Shown: in pieces, positions 61,487 through 64,000 of the stretch
Numbering within the stretch: the stretch's first letter is position 1
How the letters are laid out: each line of letters starts with the position of its first letter
DNA from: Sphingomonas telluris
GTDB taxonomy: Bacteria; Pseudomonadota; Alphaproteobacteria; Sphingomonadales; Sphingomonadaceae
Length of the DNA: 64,000 nucleotides
Direction: 5' to 3'
Assembly (NCBI RefSeq): GCF_022568775.1
Contig: NZ_JAKZHW010000002.1
Location: 199,501-263,500 of the forward strand
The notes under the pieces: generated by a model
Database searches by the model: none
Seen by the model: the letters and a program-made list of their open reading frames with translations, nothing else
Told to the model about the DNA's origin: nothing
Program-made: the position numbers and the translations under genes

Positions 61487-62140
61487 ATGACTGCTGCCGA
61501 GCGCCTTCAGGAAATCTCCGGCCAGATCGCCGCCGCTGCAAAGATCGCGCATAGGGAGGCTGCCGGCGTTCAGCTCATCGCGGTCAGCAAGACTCGGCCG
61601 GCGGAGGAGATCGAAGAGCTCGTTGCGGCGGGACAGCGCGACTTCGGCGAGAGCCGGGTCCAGGAAGCGTTGGCAAAATGGCCGGAGATCCTCGCGCGCA
61701 ATCCCGACATACGCCTGCACTGCATCGGCCAGCTTCAGTCGAACAAGGCGGCCGAGGCGGTGAAGCTGTTCGATGTGATTCACTCGGTCGACCGCCTCTC
61801 CTTGTTGAGCGCCCTGGCGAAGGAAGCTGAGAAGGCCGGCCGCTCTCCGTCGGTCTACGTTCAGGTCAACATCGGCGAGGAAGAACAGAAAGGTGGATGC
61901 GCGATCGCCGAAGTCGCCTCGCTGGTCACCGCAGTTCGCTCTTCGCCTTTGCCGCTACTCGGCTTGATGGCCATTCCGCCGCTGGGCGTGGAGCCGTCGC
62001 CCTACTTCGCGCTCCTCGCCAAGCTTGCGCGGGAGAATGGTGTCGAAGGCCTAAGCATGGGCATGTCGGGGGACTTCCGCGCCGCCGTCATGCTCGGCGC
62101 CACGGCCGTCCGAATCGGAACGGCCTTGTTCGAGGATTGA
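61487..62140 (+). CDS. YggS family pyridoxal phosphate homeostasis protein
   Basis: A 217-residue PLP-binding TIM barrel. The PLP lysine is in LIAVSKTRPAEEI; DFGESRVQEALAKWPEI and LHCIGQLQSNKA, SVYVQVNIGEEEQKGGCAI and LSMGMSGDFRAAVMLGATAV complete the family pattern. It balances free PLP. Promoter-like CTATAG lies at 61472-61477, 10 bp before the ATG, so the message may be nearly leaderless. Confidence 0.92.
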   Translation: MTAAERLQEISGQIAAAAKIAHREAAGVQLIAVSKTRPAEEIEELVAAGQRDFGESRVQEALAKWPEILARNPDIRLHCIGQLQSNKAAEAVKLFDVIHSVDRLSLLSALAKEAEKAGRSPSVYVQVNIGEEEQKGGCAIAEVASLVTAVRSSPLPLLGLMAIPPLGVEPSPYFALLAKLARENGVEGLSMGMSGDFRAAVMLGATAVRIGTALFED

Positions 62141-62159
62141 GCGCGGCTAGGCTGTTGCG

Positions 62160-62642
62160 GTGCGCTGGATAGCCGCCCTGTTGCTGATCGCTGCGCCTGC
62201 GAGCGCAGCGGACATCGTCTACGCCGGCGGGGCTTGGGCCGCGCTTGATCGCGGCAGCAGCTGCGAGGCAGGGACGCGCGCGATCCGAATTGCCGAGAAG
62301 GGGAAGATACAGGCTCGCGCGGGATTCGCCTTCGATGCCACTGGTCCGAGGCGCGGGCAGTTCTTTGCCCAGTTGAGCCGCGTCCCGCGTAGCGGCTCTA
62401 CCGCGATCCTGACTGTCCGCGATCAACCCTTCATGCTCGTGACCGGGGGCGGCTGGGCATGGAGCCGCAGTCCCGCGCAGGATGCGGCCATCAGCAGTGC
62501 GGCGCGCGCCGGCGGCGGGATGCGCATCGAGTCGCGCGACGAGGGCGGTCGACGTTTCATCGACCGCTTCCTGCTCGACGGCGCTCCGACGGCCATCGAC
62601 GCCGCCGCGGCTCGCTGCGCTGGCAAAATCGCGCGACCTTAA
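62160..62642 (+). CDS. Exported hypothetical protein
   Basis: A 160-residue exported protein (signal MRWIAALLLIAAPASA), starting at GTG 62160. Mature part has two Cys (RGSSCEAGTRAI and AARCAGKIAR) that could pair, and a GGGWAWSRSPAQDAAI stretch. It is not assigned to a family. It sits between yggS (19 bp) and rlmN (18 bp) on the same strand. Confidence 0.68.
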   Translation: MRWIAALLLIAAPASAADIVYAGGAWAALDRGSSCEAGTRAIRIAEKGKIQARAGFAFDATGPRRGQFFAQLSRVPRSGSTAILTVRDQPFMLVTGGGWAWSRSPAQDAAISSAARAGGGMRIESRDEGGRRFIDRFLLDGAPTAIDAAAARCAGKIARP

Positions 62643-62660
62643 CTACATAGGCCGCCTGCC

Positions 62661-63845
62661 ATGAGTGCCGACACCAACCTGATGCCGATTCCCGGCGCCA
62701 TCGATCCTGTGCCTGTGCCACGGGCCGTGCCACCGCGCGCCGACGGCAAGGTCGAACTGGTCGGGCTCTCCAAGGACAAGATTCGCGCCGCCTTCGAGGA
62801 GGCAGGGCTGGAGCCGAAGCAGGCCAAGCTTCGCGCGAAGCAGGTCTGGCCCTGGATCTACAATCGCGGGGTCAGCGACTTCGCCGCGATGAGCGATATC
62901 GCCAAGGTGCAGCGCGGGTGGTTCACCGACCGATTCGCGATCACGCGGCCGGAAGTCGTCGAGGCCCAGGTCTCGTCGGACGGCACGCGCAAGTGGCTGC
63001 TCAGGACCCACGATGGTCACGATTTCGAGATGGTCTTCATCCCGGACGCGGACCGCGGAACCTTGTGCGTGTCGAGCCAGGTCGGCTGCACGCTCAACTG
63101 CCACTTCTGCCACACCGGCACGATGGCGCTGGTGCGCAACCTCGAGTCGTCGGAGATCGTCGGGCAGGTGATGCTGGCCCGGGACGCGCTCGGCGAATGG
63201 CCGAGCCAGCCCGAAGGCCGCATGCTCACGAACATCGTGATGATGGGCATGGGCGAGCCGCTCTACAATTTCGAGAATGTCCGCGACGCGTTGAAGATCG
63301 TCATGGACGGCGACGGGCTCGGCCTATCGAAGCGGCGCATTACGCTTTCGACCTCGGGCGTCGTGCCGATGATGGAGCGCGCGGGCGAAGAGATTGGCGT
63401 CAATCTCGCCGTGTCGCTGCACGCGGTGACAAAGGAAATCCGCGATGAGATCGTGCCGCTCAACCGCAAGTACGGCATCGAGCAGCTTCTCGAGGCCTGC
63501 GCGGCTTATCCGGGCGCGAACAATGCTCGCCGAATCACGTTCGAATATGTGATGCTGAAGGACAAGAACGACAGCGACGAGGATGCGCGCGAGCTCGTGC
63601 GGCTGATCCGTCATTACAAGCTGCCGGCGAAGGTGAACCTGATCCCCTTCAATCCTTGGGGCGGTGCGCCGTACGAATGTTCGACCGACGAGCGCATCAG
63701 GTCGTTCAGCAACATTGTGTTCGAATCGGGCATCTCTGCCCCGGTGCGCACGCCGCGCGGCCGCGACATCGATGCCGCTTGCGGACAGCTGAAGACCGCT
63801 GCCGAGCGCAAGCGCCGCTCGCAACGGGACGCGGAGGCGGCTTAG
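62661..63845 (+). CDS. rlmN: 23S rRNA (adenine-2503-C2)-methyltransferase RlmN
   Basis: A 394-residue radical SAM enzyme that methylates A2503 of 23S rRNA and A37 of tRNA. The cluster motif is CTLNCHFC (CxxxCxxC), with [51 protein letters not shown] and the C-terminal DIDAACGQL containing the second catalytic Cys. ATG 62661 follows the exported protein by 18 bp. Confidence 0.96.
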   Translation: MSADTNLMPIPGAIDPVPVPRAVPPRADGKVELVGLSKDKIRAAFEEAGLEPKQAKLRAKQVWPWIYNRGVSDFAAMSDIAKVQRGWFTDRFAITRPEVVEAQVSSDGTRKWLLRTHDGHDFEMVFIPDADRGTLCVSSQVGCTLNCHFCHTGTMALVRNLESSEIVGQVMLARDALGEWPSQPEGRMLTNIVMMGMGEPLYNFENVRDALKIVMDGDGLGLSKRRITLSTSGVVPMMERAGEEIGVNLAVSLHAVTKEIRDEIVPLNRKYGIEQLLEACAAYPGANNARRITFEYVMLKDKNDSDEDARELVRLIRHYKLPAKVNLIPFNPWGGAPYECSTDERIRSFSNIVFESGISAPVRTPRGRDIDAACGQLKTAAERKRRSQRDAEAA

Positions 63846-63853
63846 CCTCGACC

Positions 63854-64000
63854 ATGTTCTCGCCCGTTCGTCGTGCGTTGGTGAGGCAGGTTCGGTCGAC
63901 GTTCAACGATCAGTCGAAGGGTGAGAAGCCGGTCCCCGCATCGGATGAGGCCTTCTTCCCGCGCGGCTCCGTCATTCGGCGCGTGCATGGTGACGTCACG
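63854..64000 (+). CDS. MpaB/DUF2236-like oxygenase, N-terminal part (runs off the window)
   Basis: The first 49 residues (MFSPVRRALVRQVRSTFNDQ..., ending FFPRGSVIRRVHGDVT). The last part matches the DUF2236 (MpaB, latex-clearing-protein-like) start, where the RGSVIRRVHGD motif precedes the haem-binding helix. The His ligand and the rest of the domain are outside the window. It starts 8 bp after rlmN. Family placement is fairly sure, substrate unknown. Confidence 0.72.
   Translation, partial: MFSPVRRALVRQVRSTFNDQSKGEKPVPASDEAFFPRGSVIRRVHGDVT

Overview
The window is 64 kb of high-GC, densely coded chromosome from an alphaproteobacterium, most likely a sphingomonad (Sphingomonadales). The clues are a maf / hemE / hemJ / rho block next to mnmE-mnmG-rsmG-parA-parB as around the Caulobacter origin, a ScfR-type glyoxylate-shunt regulator, MmcB, COQ9, a DUF4402 chaperone-usher locus, GTG starts, ATGA/GTGA stop-start overlaps, and many short conserved alphaproteobacterial proteins (DUF4170, DUF1491, DUF3576). 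I see no insertion sequence, prophage, CRISPR array or rRNA; there is one tRNA (Leu-GAG). It reads as core chromosome, with one accessory-looking fimbrial locus.

Layout. 1-3.9 kb: ssb (partial), feoB-feoA behind a Fur-like box, COQ9 and a DMT exporter. 4-8.8 kb: an FMN ene-reductase convergent with a riboflavin operon (106-aa membrane protein, ribD, ribE, ribBX, ribH). The RibB here carries an N-terminal helix-turn-helix and a degenerate GTP-cyclohydrolase II tail, and a perfect 20-bp palindrome sits at its start. 9-17 kb: a lipoprotein, TonB, a nadE-META-gltX run, prs, SRAP, a cupin, an SDR, and rpmI-rplT. 17-22.5 kb: the glyoxylate shunt (aceA, DUF4170, aceB) divergent from scfR. 23.5-30 kb: pheST, and ftsE-ftsX-ydcF-plsC joined by 4-nt overlaps, ftsE apparently starting at CTG. 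31-36 kb: tRNA-Leu and a four-gene chaperone-usher/DUF4402 operon with a 5' hairpin and a 3' terminator bracketing one putative subunit. 36-44 kb: a class A PBP, metallopeptidase, YcgN, an ankyrin protein, mmcB with a LexA box, a SleB-like hydrolase with a structured leader, ptsN-hpf, dnaQ. 44-55.5 kb: coaE, maf, a candidate oriC, hemE-hemJ-rho, two TerC proteins, and mnmE-mnmG-rsmG-parA-parB with three parS sites. 55.5-64 kb: holA-lptE-leuS, DUF3576, a barrel-like protein, a ThiE-like protein, yggS, rlmN and the start of an MpaB-like oxygenase.

How it fits together. The 45-55 kb segment looks like the origin/segregation region: a possible oriC next to hemE, with parS sites 6-8 kb away inside mnmG-rsmG-parAB. 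The riboflavin operon lacks a working ribA, and its key enzyme has the features of a self-regulating protein. A 15-bp near-palindrome (GTCGTCTGAGACGAC) recurs four times, each near a gene 3' end, and is not explained by any annotated feature.
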